8,732 nucleotides of DNA from Anaerolineales bacterium UBA2029 (GCA_002332795.1 DDBP01000262.1:1-8732), one strand, 5' to 3'. Counted from the stretch's first letter, positions 1-6,335 are shown. Notes: generated by a model not told the origin, from the letters alone. Numbers and translations: made by a program.

Positions 1-1
1 T

Positions 2-55
2 AAAGTTGAGGACAGCTTCCCCTTCGAGATGCGCTCAATGGTTGTCCGCCCCTGA
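2..55 (+). CDS. Possible 3' end of an upstream gene (partial)
   Basis: The frame starting at base 2 is open from the window edge to a TGA at 53-55 and gives 17 residues ending in SFPFEMRSMVVRP. Most codons end in G or C (TTC, GAG, CGC, GTC, CCC), matching the codon use of the confident genes here, and the peptide reads like an ordinary alternating beta-strand C-terminus. The family cannot be named from so little. It ends about 170 bases before the feo promoter, which is a sensible place for an upstream gene to stop. It competes with an open frame on the opposite strand (3-212). Confidence is low because only 17 codons are visible. Confidence 0.3.
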   Translation, partial: KVEDSFPFEMRSMVVRP

Positions 56-212
56 AGCCATCCGCGTGGGAGTCGGGGGACAAAGCGACACATTCACTGG
101 CGAGGGCGCGCCCGATGCGGAAAGGCTGAGTATGGAAAGACATTTTGCCGGCGATCTCGACCGTGCGCGGAGGCCACAGGTGACGATTGGCACAAAGGTT
201 GACGCCAGCCAT
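3..212 (-). CDS. Possible divergent gene start, runs off the left edge (partial)
   Basis: An ATG at 212-210 on the minus strand has a perfect AAGGAG Shine-Dalgarno (219-224) six bases upstream and stays open for 70 codons to the window edge. The product begins MAGVNLCANRHLWPPR and matches no family I recognise. If real it would be divergent from feoA, with the Fur-like palindrome (244-260) between the two starts. Against it, the codons nearest the edge are unlike the genome's usual choice (AGG, CGA, GGA, CCA), and the plus-strand frame ending at 55 looks better there. The ribosome-binding match may be chance. Confidence 0.2.
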   Translation of the reverse strand, partial: MAGVNLCANRHLWPPRTVEIAGKMSFHTQPFRIGRALASECVALSPDSHADGFRGGQPLSASRRGSCPQL

Positions 213-222
213 CACTCGCTCC

Positions 223-251
223 TTGACAGGTCGGGCGGAATAATTGAGAAT
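223..251 (+). promoter_or_regulatory. Candidate sigma70-type promoter of the feo operon
   Basis: A perfect -35 hexamer TTGACA (223-228) is followed after 17 bases by GAGAAT (246-251), which matches TATAAT at four of six positions. Transcription would begin near 258, about 30 bases before the proposed feoA start. The -10 lies inside the Fur-like palindrome, the classic layout for repression by occlusion. An alternative -10, AATAAT at 239-244, has no good -35 at the right distance. Confidence 0.45.
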
Positions 252-260
252 CGTTCGCAA
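244..260. promoter_or_regulatory. Fur-like operator (imperfect palindrome) upstream of feoA
   Basis: The half-sites TTGAGAA (244-250) and TTCGCAA (254-260) are inverted repeats with one mismatch around a TCG centre; an outer A-T pair (243/261) extends the symmetry. The central 15 bases, 245-259, fit the Fur 7-1-7 consensus TGATAATnATTATCA at ten of fourteen defined positions on the same centre. It covers the candidate -10 of the promoter before the iron-uptake operon. Iron repression by a Fur-family protein is therefore the natural reading, though another palindrome-binding regulator is possible. It does not resemble the DtxR/IdeR box. Confidence 0.5.
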
Positions 261-288
261 TAAGGGTTCTTCCGACAGGGTGGTGCTC

Positions 289-603
289 ATGCACATCAGG
301 CACAGGTCCCGGATGCGACATCGTGACAAACACACTGCGGCTTCTCAGCCGCTGCTCCCGCTGAGCATGGTCGAGGCAGGGCAGACGGTGGAACTGGTCA
401 GCATTGGCGAGTGCCGCCGCCTGCGCAAGCGACTGGCCGACCTGGGCCTCAATGTGGGCCTGAACGTGCGGGTGGTGCAGAACAGTTTCGCCGGGCCACT
501 GATCCTGGCCGTGCGCGAAGACTCGCGGCTGGCGATCGGGCGTGGCATGGCACAGCGCATCCTGGTTCGTCCGCCCATTTCGACCAACGGTCACAAGGAG
601 TGA
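289..603 (+). CDS. feoA: FeoA, ferrous iron transport protein A
   Basis: FeoA is a small SH3-like cytoplasmic protein that associates with FeoB and supports Fe(II) uptake. The body carries the family pattern: PLSMVEAGQTVELVSI, then RRLRKRLADLGLNVGLNVRVVQN (shown here as adjoining parts of the 'GLxxRLxxLGlxxGxxvxvvxn' signature), then LAIGRGMAQRILV at the end. The start is uncertain. ATG 289 has AGGGTGG five bases upstream and gives 104 residues; ATG 313 gives 96; ATG 367 would lose the conserved LPLS lead-in. FeoA is usually 75-85 residues, so the first 20 or so residues may be an extension or untranslated. The stop is five bases before the feoB GTG start, within a one-operon layout under the Fur-like site. 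Confidence 0.9.
   Translation: MHIRHRSRMRHRDKHTAASQPLLPLSMVEAGQTVELVSIGECRRLRKRLADLGLNVGLNVRVVQNSFAGPLILAVREDSRLAIGRGMAQRILVRPPISTNGHKE
595..600 (+). promoter_or_regulatory. Shine-Dalgarno that sets the feoB start
   Basis: AAGGAG lies eight bases upstream of GTG 609 and within the last codons of feoA. It favours GTG 609 over the overlapping GTG at 600 and over upstream starts inside feoA. Reuse of ribosomes leaving feoA (stop 601-603) would couple the two proteins. Confidence 0.7.
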
Positions 604-608
604 CACAG

Positions 609-2894
609 GTGACCACACCGCAGATCGTCGCCCTGGCGGGCAACCCCAATGTGGGCAAGAGCACGCTCTTCAACGCGCTCACCGGCGCGCGCCAGCATGT
701 CGGCAACTGGCCCGGCAAGACCGTCGAAAAGGTCGAGGGGTTCATCACCATTGGCGACCGGCAGTACACGGTCGTAGACCTGCCGGGCACCTATAGCCTG
801 AACGCTTATTCCAGCGAAGAGATCATCGCCCGCGACTTCATTACCAACGAGCATCCCGCGGCGGTGGTGACGGTCGTTGACGCCGCCAACCTGGAGCGCA
901 CGTTGTACCTGGCCGTGCAGATCATGGAACTGGGCGTGCCAGTCGTGCTGGCGCTGAATATGGCGGACATGGCCCAACGGCGGGGGATTCGGGTCAACAC
1001 GGCCTTGCTGGCCGAGCGCCTGGGCGGCCTGCCTGTCGTCGAGACGATTGGCAGCCGGGGGGCGGGGTTGGATGCGCTGCGCCAGGCCATCTACGCGCAG
1101 ACCAACGGCACAGGACGGACTCTGCCGCAGCCAGTGAACTATGGGCAGCCGCTGGAGGCGGAGATCGCCGCGCTGCAGGCGCAGATCGCCGCCGATCCCA
1201 TCCTCTCGCGGCAGTTCCGCCCGCGCTGGCTGGCGATCAAGCTGCTGGAAAACGACGAAGACCTGCACGCTCGCCTGGAGGGGGCGGGCTATCATGGCCT
1301 GATCGAAGCGGCACACGCAGCCATGGAACGCATCGCCGCGCAGACCGGCGAGGAGGCCGAGACGCTGATCACCGATCGGCGCTATCAGGCGATCGCCGGC
1401 TGGTTGCGCGGAGCCGTGCAGCGACCGCGCGCTGGCGTCGAGACGCGCTCCGACCGCGCCGATCGCGTGGTGACGCACCCGCTCTGGGGTGTGCCCATCT
1501 TCCTGCTGCTGATGTGGGTGATCTTTCAGTTCACGGCCAATGTCAGCGCGCCGCTGGTAGACTGGATTGACGCCGCCATCAACGGCCCACTCACGCACTG
1601 GGCCGAAGCCTTGCTGGACGCCCTGGGCCTGGCCGATACCTGGTTGGGGGCGCTGCTGATCAATGGCGTGATCGCGGGCGTCGGCGGCGTGCTGGTGTTC
1701 ATCCCGGTGCTGGTTTTCCTCTATCTGGCTGTCGCCGTGCTGGAGGACTCCGGCTATATGGCCCGCTCTGCCTTTGTCATGGATCGCGTGATGCGGGCGA
1801 TCGGGTTGCACGGCAAGAGCTTTCTGCCGCTGGTCGTTGGTTTCGGGTGCAATGTGCCGGCGATCTACGCCACCCGCACCCTGGAAGACGAAGACGACCG
1901 CAAGCTGACCGCTTTCATCACCACCTTCATCAGTTGCGGGGCGCGCCTGCCGGTCTACGTCGTGTTTGGCGCGGCATTCTTTGGGGCGAAGGCGGGCAAT
2001 CTCATCTTTGGCCTGTACCTGTTGGGGATCGCCATCGCCCTGCTGACCGGCCTGGCTCTCAAGCGCACCGTCTACCGGCACAAGCCGCCGCAACCCTTCG
2101 TACTGGAACTGCCGCCCTATCGTCTGCCGACTCTCCGCAACGTGTGGCGGCAGGTGTGGCAGCGCACCGCTCAGTTCCTGCGCAATGCGACCACCATCAT
2201 CCTGGCCGCGTCCATCGTGATCTGGTTCATGCTGGCGCTGCCGGTGCAGGGCGAGGGACGCTTCAACGACGTGCGCACCGAAGACAGCCTGTTCGGGGCA
2301 GCGAGTCGCACCCTTGCGCCTGCCTTCAGACCCGCCGGATTTGCCAGTTGGGAGACGGCGGGAGCGCTGATCACCGGTTTCGTCGCCAAAGAAGCGGTGA
2401 TCAGCACCATGAGTCAGATCTATGTGGAGGCAGCGGACGATGCAGACGTCGCCAGCACCGAGGAGCCGCAGCCCGCACCGCGCTTCGCCGACGAGGCGCA
2501 AGAGCTGCTGCGTTCGCTGGGCGAGGCGCTGATACTCACTGCGCAGGAGACTGTCAACATCGTGCCGCGCACGGTCAACCTGCTGCCGGGCGTGCACCTG
2601 GGCCTGGCCGACTGGCTGAATCGCGGCGGGGAGGCCGAGGAGAACACCGCCCTGCAGAATGCGCTCATCGCGGCGTTCACGCGCACGGCAGGTTCCGCCG
2701 AGCGCGGCAAACTGGCGGCGGTCGCCTTCAACGTCTTCGTGCTGCTCTATGTGCCGTGCATGGCCACCGTCGCGGCGATGCGTCACGAGTTCGGCGGGCG
2801 CTGGGTGCTCTACCAGGCGAGCTACGCCCTGCTGGTGGCCTGGCTGGTGGCGACGATCGTCTACCAGGGTGGTTTGTTGCTGGGGATAGGGTGA
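609..2894 (+). CDS. feoB: FeoB, GTP-dependent ferrous iron permease
   Basis: FeoB is the inner-membrane Fe(II) transporter. From GTG 609 it is 761 residues, close to the E. coli length. The N-terminal G domain shows G1 GNPNVGKST (11-19), a G2 threonine in NWPGKT (38), G3 DLPG (57-60) and G4 NMAD (117-120), followed by the helical GDI-like region to about 280. The membrane part begins near 290 and holds the paired gate motifs: GFGCNVPA with Cys414, SCGARLPVY with Cys443, and YVPCMATVAAM with Cys717 in the second gate. LITGFVAKEAVISTM (about 587-601) is also typical. A soluble stretch of roughly 75 residues (606-680) precedes the last helices, as in E. coli FeoB. The protein looks intact. It sits between feoA and the feoC-like gene, with gaps of five and four bases. 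Start alternatives at GTG 600 or further upstream would overlap feoA. Confidence 0.97.
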   Translation: MTTPQIVALAGNPNVGKSTLFNALTGARQHVGNWPGKTVEKVEGFITIGDRQYTVVDLPGTYSLNAYSSEEIIARDFITNEHPAAVVTVVDAANLERTLYLAVQIMELGVPVVLALNMADMAQRRGIRVNTALLAERLGGLPVVETIGSRGAGLDALRQAIYAQTNGTGRTLPQPVNYGQPLEAEIAALQAQIAADPILSRQFRPRWLAIKLLENDEDLHARLEGAGYHGLIEAAHAAMERIAAQTGEEAETLITDRRYQAIAGWLRGAVQRPRAGVETRSDRADRVVTHPLWGVPIFLLLMWVIFQFTANVSAPLVDWIDAAINGPLTHWAEALLDALGLADTWLGALLINGVIAGVGGVLVFIPVLVFLYLAVAVLEDSGYMARSAFVMDRVMRAIGLHGKSFLPLVVGFGCNVPAIYATRTLEDEDDRKLTAFITTFISCGARLPVYVVFGAAFFGAKAGNLIFGLYLLGIAIALLTGLALKRTVYRHKPPQPFVLELPPYRLPTLRNVWRQVWQRTAQFLRNATTIILAASIVIWFMLALPVQGEGRFNDVRTEDSLFGAASRTLAPAFRPAGFASWETAGALITGFVAKEAVISTMSQIYVEAADDADVASTEEPQPAPRFADEAQELLRSLGEALILTAQETVNIVPRTVNLLPGVHLGLADWLNRGGEAEENTALQNALIAAFTRTAGSAERGKLAAVAFNVFVLLYVPCMATVAAMRHEFGGRWVLYQASYALLVAWLVATIVYQGGLLLGIG

Positions 2895-2898
2895 TAGA

Positions 2899-3192
2899 AT
2901 GCCTTCCGTGTTGTCACAGGTCTTGCAGGCGGTGGAAGCGGCGGGCGAACCATGCACGCTGGCACAGTTGGCGCGTCAGTTCGACCTCAGCCCGGCCATG
3001 CTCGAAGAGATGCTGACCTATTGGGTGCGCAAAGGCCGCCTGCGCGAAGTAGACTCCTCTCCCGCCTGCGCAACCTGCGGGCGCGGCGCGAGTTGCCCGT
3101 TCGTCGCCAAGATGCCCCGCACGTACGAAGTCGTGCGCGACGACGAGCCTCCCTGCGATACTCCTGCCCCTGTGTGCCGTCACTGCGGCTAG
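2899..3192 (+). CDS. feoC: FeoC-like winged-helix protein with a cysteine cluster
   Basis: This 97-residue product starts four bases after feoB. Residues 3-50 form a FeoC-type winged helix (LAQLARQFDLSPAMLEEML followed by WVRKGRLREV). Beyond the helix-turn-helix is C57-x2-C60-x5-C66 in the order ACATCGRGASCPF, the wing cluster that in studied FeoC proteins binds an oxygen-sensitive iron-sulfur centre. Cys86 and a terminal C93-x2-C96 pair add three more cysteines than the wing motif alone. FeoC is known to bind the FeoB cytoplasmic domain and, in enterobacteria, to protect FeoB from proteolysis; a role in transcription has also been proposed. Here position and motif support an iron or redox sensor for the Feo system. 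The precise role and the metal bound are inference. Confidence 0.85.
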   Translation: MPSVLSQVLQAVEAAGEPCTLAQLARQFDLSPAMLEEMLTYWVRKGRLREVDSSPACATCGRGASCPFVAKMPRTYEVVRDDEPPCDTPAPVCRHCG

Positions 3193-3235
3193 CGGCAACG
3201 CGCTCCACTTTGCTAACTTATGACATGACGGCGCG

Positions 3236-3260
3236 CCTGTTGAGCACTATGCTCAGCGGG
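3236..3260 (+). terminator. Stem-loop after feoC, possible terminator
   Basis: CCTGTTGAGC (3236-3245) can pair with GCTCAGCGGG (3251-3260) around a five-base ACTAT loop, giving a ten-pair stem with two G-U pairs. It lies 43 bases past the feoC stop. No T-run follows, so it is not a standard intrinsic terminator; it may help end or protect the feo mRNA. Confidence 0.3.
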
Positions 3261-3302
3261 ATGCGCTAGCATATGCCCGTCTTGGCCGGATCGCTCACCG
3301 CT

Positions 3303-3331
3303 CTGGCGCGCTATTCGGTCTCTGCTATACT
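3303..3331 (+). promoter_or_regulatory. Candidate extended -10 promoter of the REC-histidine kinase gene
   Basis: TG-C-TATACT (3323-3331) is an extended -10 element with five of six matches in the hexamer. CTGGCG (3303-3308), 17 bases upstream, is only a weak -35, as is usual with extended -10 promoters. Transcription would start near 3338, leaving a leader of about 150 bases before the ATG at 3490. The rest of the 297-base spacer 3193-3489 shows only the stem-loop at 3236-3260 and no convincing gene. Confidence 0.4.
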
Positions 3332-3477
3332 GAGCCATGAGCGACTGCAGCTACTGGGGCGTCCGGCCAGACCCTGGCAGAGGTGTAGAGCGTGCGGCAA
3401 ACGCCTGACACATTGTGCACGCGCCCCGCACGGCGAGAGAGGGACTGCCCCGCGCTGTGGCGAGCGGGAGTGGGAAC

Positions 3478-3486
3478 AAAGGAGGG
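3478..3486 (+). promoter_or_regulatory. Strong Shine-Dalgarno that fixes the REC-histidine kinase start
   Basis: AAAGGAGGG lies just before ATG 3490, within the purine run 3478-3489. It decides for this ATG over the in-frame ATG at 3415, whose 25 extra residues (rich in Arg and Gly) precede the receiver domain without any homology signal. Confidence 0.8.
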
Positions 3487-3489
3487 GGA

Positions 3490-4635
3490 ATGTCCGATCA
3501 GGCGGAGACTCAGACTCGTGCCAGTATCCTGGTGGTAGATGACAATCACGCCAACCTGCGCCTGCTGGCAGACCTGCTGTTGACCCATGGCTACGCTGTG
3601 CACGAGGCTATGAGCGGGCCAGCGGCCCTGGAGATCGCGCGAACGCTGCAGCCCGATCTGATCCTGCTCGATATCGCCATGCCGATCATGGACGGCTACC
3701 AGGTGTGCCAGGCGCTCAAAGCCGATCCGCGCACGTGTGACATCCCGATCATCTTCATCAGCGCGCTGACCGAAACCGAGGATATCGTCAGGGGCTTTGA
3801 GGTCGGCGGCGTGGATTACATCACCCGCCCCTTCAGGTTCCGCGAGGTGTTGGCGCGCGTGGCCAGTCAGATCACGCTGGTGCGTCAGCGCCGCGAAATC
3901 GAAGCGCTGCGCCGCCAGGATCGGCAGACCTTCGAATCGCTCAGCCGGATGAAAGACGAGTTCATCCGCATGGCCACGCACGATCTGCGCAACCCGCTCA
4001 ACGTGATCCTGGGCTACACCACTGTGCTGGAACATATCGCCGTTGCCGAGGAACACCGCCCGCTGATGGACGAGGCCCGGCAGGCCATCCGCAGCAACGT
4101 CGAGAAGATGCGCCGCCTGGTCACCGACATGCTGGAGCTGGCGCAGATGGAAACCGGCGAGCACCTGCGACCCGTTGCCGTGTCGCTAGGCGACTTTCTG
4201 GCTGAGGCAGTCGGCTCCTTTCATCGGCTGGCGGAACAGCGCGAGATTGCCCTGACGTATATCCCGCCCGCGCAAGACCTGGTCGTGCTGGTGGACCCCG
4301 ACGCCATGACGCGCGTCATGGACAATCTGCTGGTCAACGCGCTGAACTACACGCGCCCTGGCGGACGGGTGACCGTGCGGGCCAGGGGATGGGACGGTTG
4401 GGCGTTGATTGTGGTGGCAGACACAGGGATCGGCGTCCCGCCGGAAGACCTGCCGCACCTGTTCGATGCGTTTTACCGTGTGAATCGCGGTCACGCCTCC
4501 GACGTAGACGGTAGCGGGTTGGGGTTGTCTATTGTCAAGACCATCGTCGAGCGGCACGGAGGCCACGTCCGCGTCCACAGCAAGGTCGGCGTGGGCAGCG
4601 TGTTTCGCATCAGCCTGCCGCGACTCTCCGCCTGA
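3490..4635 (+). CDS. REC-HisKA-HATPase hybrid: receiver domain fused to a soluble histidine kinase
   Basis: The 381-residue protein has no membrane segment or signal peptide, so it should act in the cytoplasm. An N-terminal receiver (about 12-128) has the acidic pair D17/D18, phospho-acceptor D61 in LLDIAMP, and S91. The usual lysine before Pro-Phe is arginine (ITRPF, R113). A short charged helix (129-155) leads to HisKA with H-box ATHDLRNPL, phospho-histidine H164. The ATPase domain has the N box DNLLVNALNYT (278-288), G1 DTGIGVP (311-317), the F box HLFDAFYR (323-330) and G2 GSGLGLSIV (341-349). All catalytic kinase motifs are intact. The receiver-first order means the kinase may be controlled by phosphate from another kinase, or auto-phosphorylate its own receiver. 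Signal and partner are unknown; the nearest candidate partners are the two REC-only proteins encoded at 5849-6241 and 6433-6804. Confidence 0.93.
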   Translation: MSDQAETQTRASILVVDDNHANLRLLADLLLTHGYAVHEAMSGPAALEIARTLQPDLILLDIAMPIMDGYQVCQALKADPRTCDIPIIFISALTETEDIVRGFEVGGVDYITRPFRFREVLARVASQITLVRQRREIEALRRQDRQTFESLSRMKDEFIRMATHDLRNPLNVILGYTTVLEHIAVAEEHRPLMDEARQAIRSNVEKMRRLVTDMLELAQMETGEHLRPVAVSLGDFLAEAVGSFHRLAEQREIALTYIPPAQDLVVLVDPDAMTRVMDNLLVNALNYTRPGGRVTVRARGWDGWALIVVADTGIGVPPEDLPHLFDAFYRVNRGHASDVDGSGLGLSIVKTIVERHGGHVRVHSKVGVGSVFRISLPRLSA

Positions 4636-4701
4636 GCGAAAACCGAAAAGTCGGGTCTCTGCCTGCAAAAACTCAACAAGGCAAGGCACACCGTGGGGCA
4701 A

Positions 4702-4721
4702 CCGTCGTGGACGCGCGACGG
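4702..4721. repeat. Inverted repeat bracketing the -35 of the next gene
   Basis: CCGTCG (4702-4707) and CGACGG (4716-4721) are perfect inverted repeats separated by eight bases. The loop contains the -35 hexamer TGGACG (4708-4713) of the downstream promoter. It may be an operator, or the RNA hairpin ending the histidine kinase transcript; no T-run follows, which weakens the second reading. Confidence 0.4.
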
Positions 4722-4736
4722 GCGGGGGGCTATAAT
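4708..4736 (+). promoter_or_regulatory. Promoter of the membrane-anchored Thr-Pro protein gene
   Basis: TGGACG (4708-4713, four of six matches to TTGACA) is followed after exactly 17 bases by a perfect TATAAT (4731-4736). Transcription would begin near 4743, 27 bases before ATG 4770. This also rules out the in-frame ATG at 4707, which would lie upstream of the transcript start. Confidence 0.65.
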
Positions 4737-4769
4737 CCGCCCATCGAACGCACACCAGGCAGAAGGATC

Positions 4770-5855
4770 ATGGCGGAAAGACCCCCCGAACACGAGCTTT
4801 CTCCTCTTGGCGATGAGGAGGCACGGTCAACATTGCCTCAGCCGGAGGCTGTTCCCGCGGAGACAGGCTCGCTGCTGCGCGACGAACCGCCGCCCGCCGA
4901 GGAGGATACGCGCCCGCGTGCGCCGGTGAGCGTCCCTCCCTGGGGCGAAGAACCGCCCGTGGACCCGCTGGCCGACACCGCCGAGATCGCCGTCGGGCGC
5001 ACGGCAGCCCGTCCGCTGTTGCTGGCGCTGGTGCTCGGCGCGACGCTGTGCCTGTGTTTGTTGATGGTGGGCTTTGCCGGGTATGCCGGTTACCGCGATG
5101 GACTGGCGACCAACGACGCCCGCCTGACACAGACCATCGCCACCGGCATTGCCGAGCAGTATCGCATGGGTGTGAACGACCTGGCCCAGGGGTACGCGGA
5201 GCTGGCCGCAGCCCGTTTCGCCTGGATTGTGGAGACGGTCAATGCGCCAGCGGCCATTGCGGGCGATAGTGCGGCCCTGCTGGCGACCGCCCGCGCGATT
5301 TCCTCGTATACTCCCACCCCAGCACCTACCGACACCCCGACCCCCACTCTCACGCCGACGCCGTCGCTCACGCCGACCCTGCCCAGCCCCACGCCTTCTC
5401 CAGAGGCGAGCCAGGACCCGGCCTATCTCTTCGAGCAGGCGCAGACGGCCCTGCGGCTGGTACGCTACGAAGATGCCATCGAGTGGCTGGACGCCCTGCG
5501 CGCCCTCGCGCCGGACTATCGCGCTGCCGAGGTCGAGGATATGCTGGTGAAGGCGCTCACCGAACAGGGCAAGCTCTACCTGCGCGGGCAAAACCCCGAT
5601 GGAGCGGACATGCTGGCGCGCGGGGTGCTGCTGATCTACCGCGCCAACGACATCCGTCCGGTACAGCCCGGCACCCTGTTGGGGGAGGCGATCTTCGTCG
5701 AGATGTATCTGAACGCGCGCAACTACGTCAACGGCGGCTACTACGACCAGGCGCTCCCCATTCTGGAAGAACTGTGCGCCATGAACTGCGGGTGGAGTTA
5801 CCGGGGCGTCAGCGTGCAGAGTTTGCTGGAGCAGGCACGCGCGGGCGCTCAGTAA
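4770..5855 (+). CDS. Single-pass membrane protein with Thr-Pro stalk and TPR-like external domain
   Basis: The family is not recognised. The start at ATG 4770 is set by AGAAGGA just upstream and by the promoter before it, giving 361 residues. Residues 1-80 are acidic, proline-rich and likely disordered. One hydrophobic helix (about 82-108, LLLALVLGATLCLCLLMVG within it) is followed by a helical segment (about 115-179), a low-complexity Thr-Pro linker (181-211) and a helical C-terminal part (217-357). In that part AYLFEQAQTALRLVRYEDAI and the YYDQALPILEEL stretch look like TPR repeats. With the signal-anchor helix, the C-terminal part most likely faces outside. Two late cysteines (C336, C340) could form a disulfide. 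Such Thr-Pro stalks are common on exported Chloroflexota proteins. The role may be protein-protein contact at the envelope; this is inferred from architecture only. It has its own promoter and its last codons overlap the convergent receiver gene. Confidence 0.8.
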   Translation: MAERPPEHELSPLGDEEARSTLPQPEAVPAETGSLLRDEPPPAEEDTRPRAPVSVPPWGEEPPVDPLADTAEIAVGRTAARPLLLALVLGATLCLCLLMVGFAGYAGYRDGLATNDARLTQTIATGIAEQYRMGVNDLAQGYAELAAARFAWIVETVNAPAAIAGDSAALLATARAISSYTPTPAPTDTPTPTLTPTPSLTPTLPSPTPSPEASQDPAYLFEQAQTALRLVRYEDAIEWLDALRALAPDYRAAEVEDMLVKALTEQGKLYLRGQNPDGADMLARGVLLIYRANDIRPVQPGTLLGEAIFVEMYLNARNYVNGGYYDQALPILEELCAMNCGWSYRGVSVQSLLEQARAGAQ

Positions 5856-6241
5856 GCCGGGGTGCTGCCCGAAGACAGGCCGTTCATCACTTCGTGCAGG
5901 GCTGCCATGAACTGCGTCGCCTGCACCGGTTTGACCAGCCAGTGTTCGATCCCCAGCGCCAACGCCTGCACCGCCAAGGCGGGATGTGCCGTCAGCACTA
6001 GCACGCGCGTCGTGCTCAGTTCAGGGGTGTTGCGCACATGACGCAATACTTCGATCCCCGACATGTGTGGCATCACCAGGTCGAGCACCAGGGCTTGAGG
6101 TCTTTCGCAGGCGAGGATAGCCAGCGCTTCTGCGCCGCCGGTTGCGCTCAGGGCGCGGTAGCCATGGCGCTCAACCAACAGGGTGAACAACCTCAGTTCC
6201 AAAGGATCGTCCTCTACGACGAGGACGGTCGGGGCTGTCAT
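5849..6241 (-). CDS. Stand-alone response regulator receiver (REC-only)
   Basis: The 130-residue product is a single receiver domain with no output domain. It carries E10/D11/D12, phospho-acceptor D54 in LVLDLVMP, T84 in VLTAH and K104 in WLVKPV. The aromatic switch position three residues before the lysine is Trp (W101) rather than the common Tyr or Phe. REC-only proteins act by protein contact or as phosphate carriers in relays. The start is supported by the purine-rich AAGGGGGGAG (6249-6258) upstream of the ATG at 6241-6239. A candidate promoter lies in the 191-base gap before it. It resembles the receiver encoded at 6433-6804, including the shared W-x-x-K-P-V, suggesting an old duplication. 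Its stop overlaps the stop of the convergent membrane-protein gene by seven bases. Confidence 0.92.
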   Translation of the reverse strand: MTAPTVLVVEDDPLELRLFTLLVERHGYRALSATGGAEALAILACERPQALVLDLVMPHMSGIEVLRHVRNTPELSTTRVLVLTAHPALAVQALALGIEHWLVKPVQATQFMAALHEVMNGLSSGSTPAY

Positions 6242-6335
6242 CCGCCGCTCCCCCCTTCAAACTCTTTTGTGCCATCGCGCTTGCCTGCCGTCTGCGACTG
6301 TTTTTCTCGATGTGGGGCGAAGGGATCGTTCCGGG

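Noticed and set aside
42..83. TTGTCC and GGACAA inverted repeat near the left edge
   Set aside because: Only six pairs with a loop of about 30 bases and no T-run; too weak to call a terminator.
94..618. Minus-strand open frame of 174 residues over feoA and its promoter
   Set aside because: Antisense to feoA; His/Gln/Arg-rich with no recognised domain or good start.
591..2957. Very long open frame on the minus strand (about 788 residues) across feoB
   Set aside because: It is exactly antisense to feoB, whose motifs are unmistakable; its product is rich in Arg, Gln and His with no domain, the usual shadow in GC-rich DNA.
1847..3016. Plus-strand open frame of 389 residues overlapping the feoB and feoC ends
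   Set aside because: Out-of-frame shadow of feoB and feoC, with an Arg/Ala/Gly-rich product and no family signal.
3337..3408. Short frame of 23 codons starting just after the TATACT box
   Set aside because: No ribosome-binding site, its ATG would lie at the transcript start, and the peptide has no recognisable feature. A leaderless peptide is possible but unsupported.
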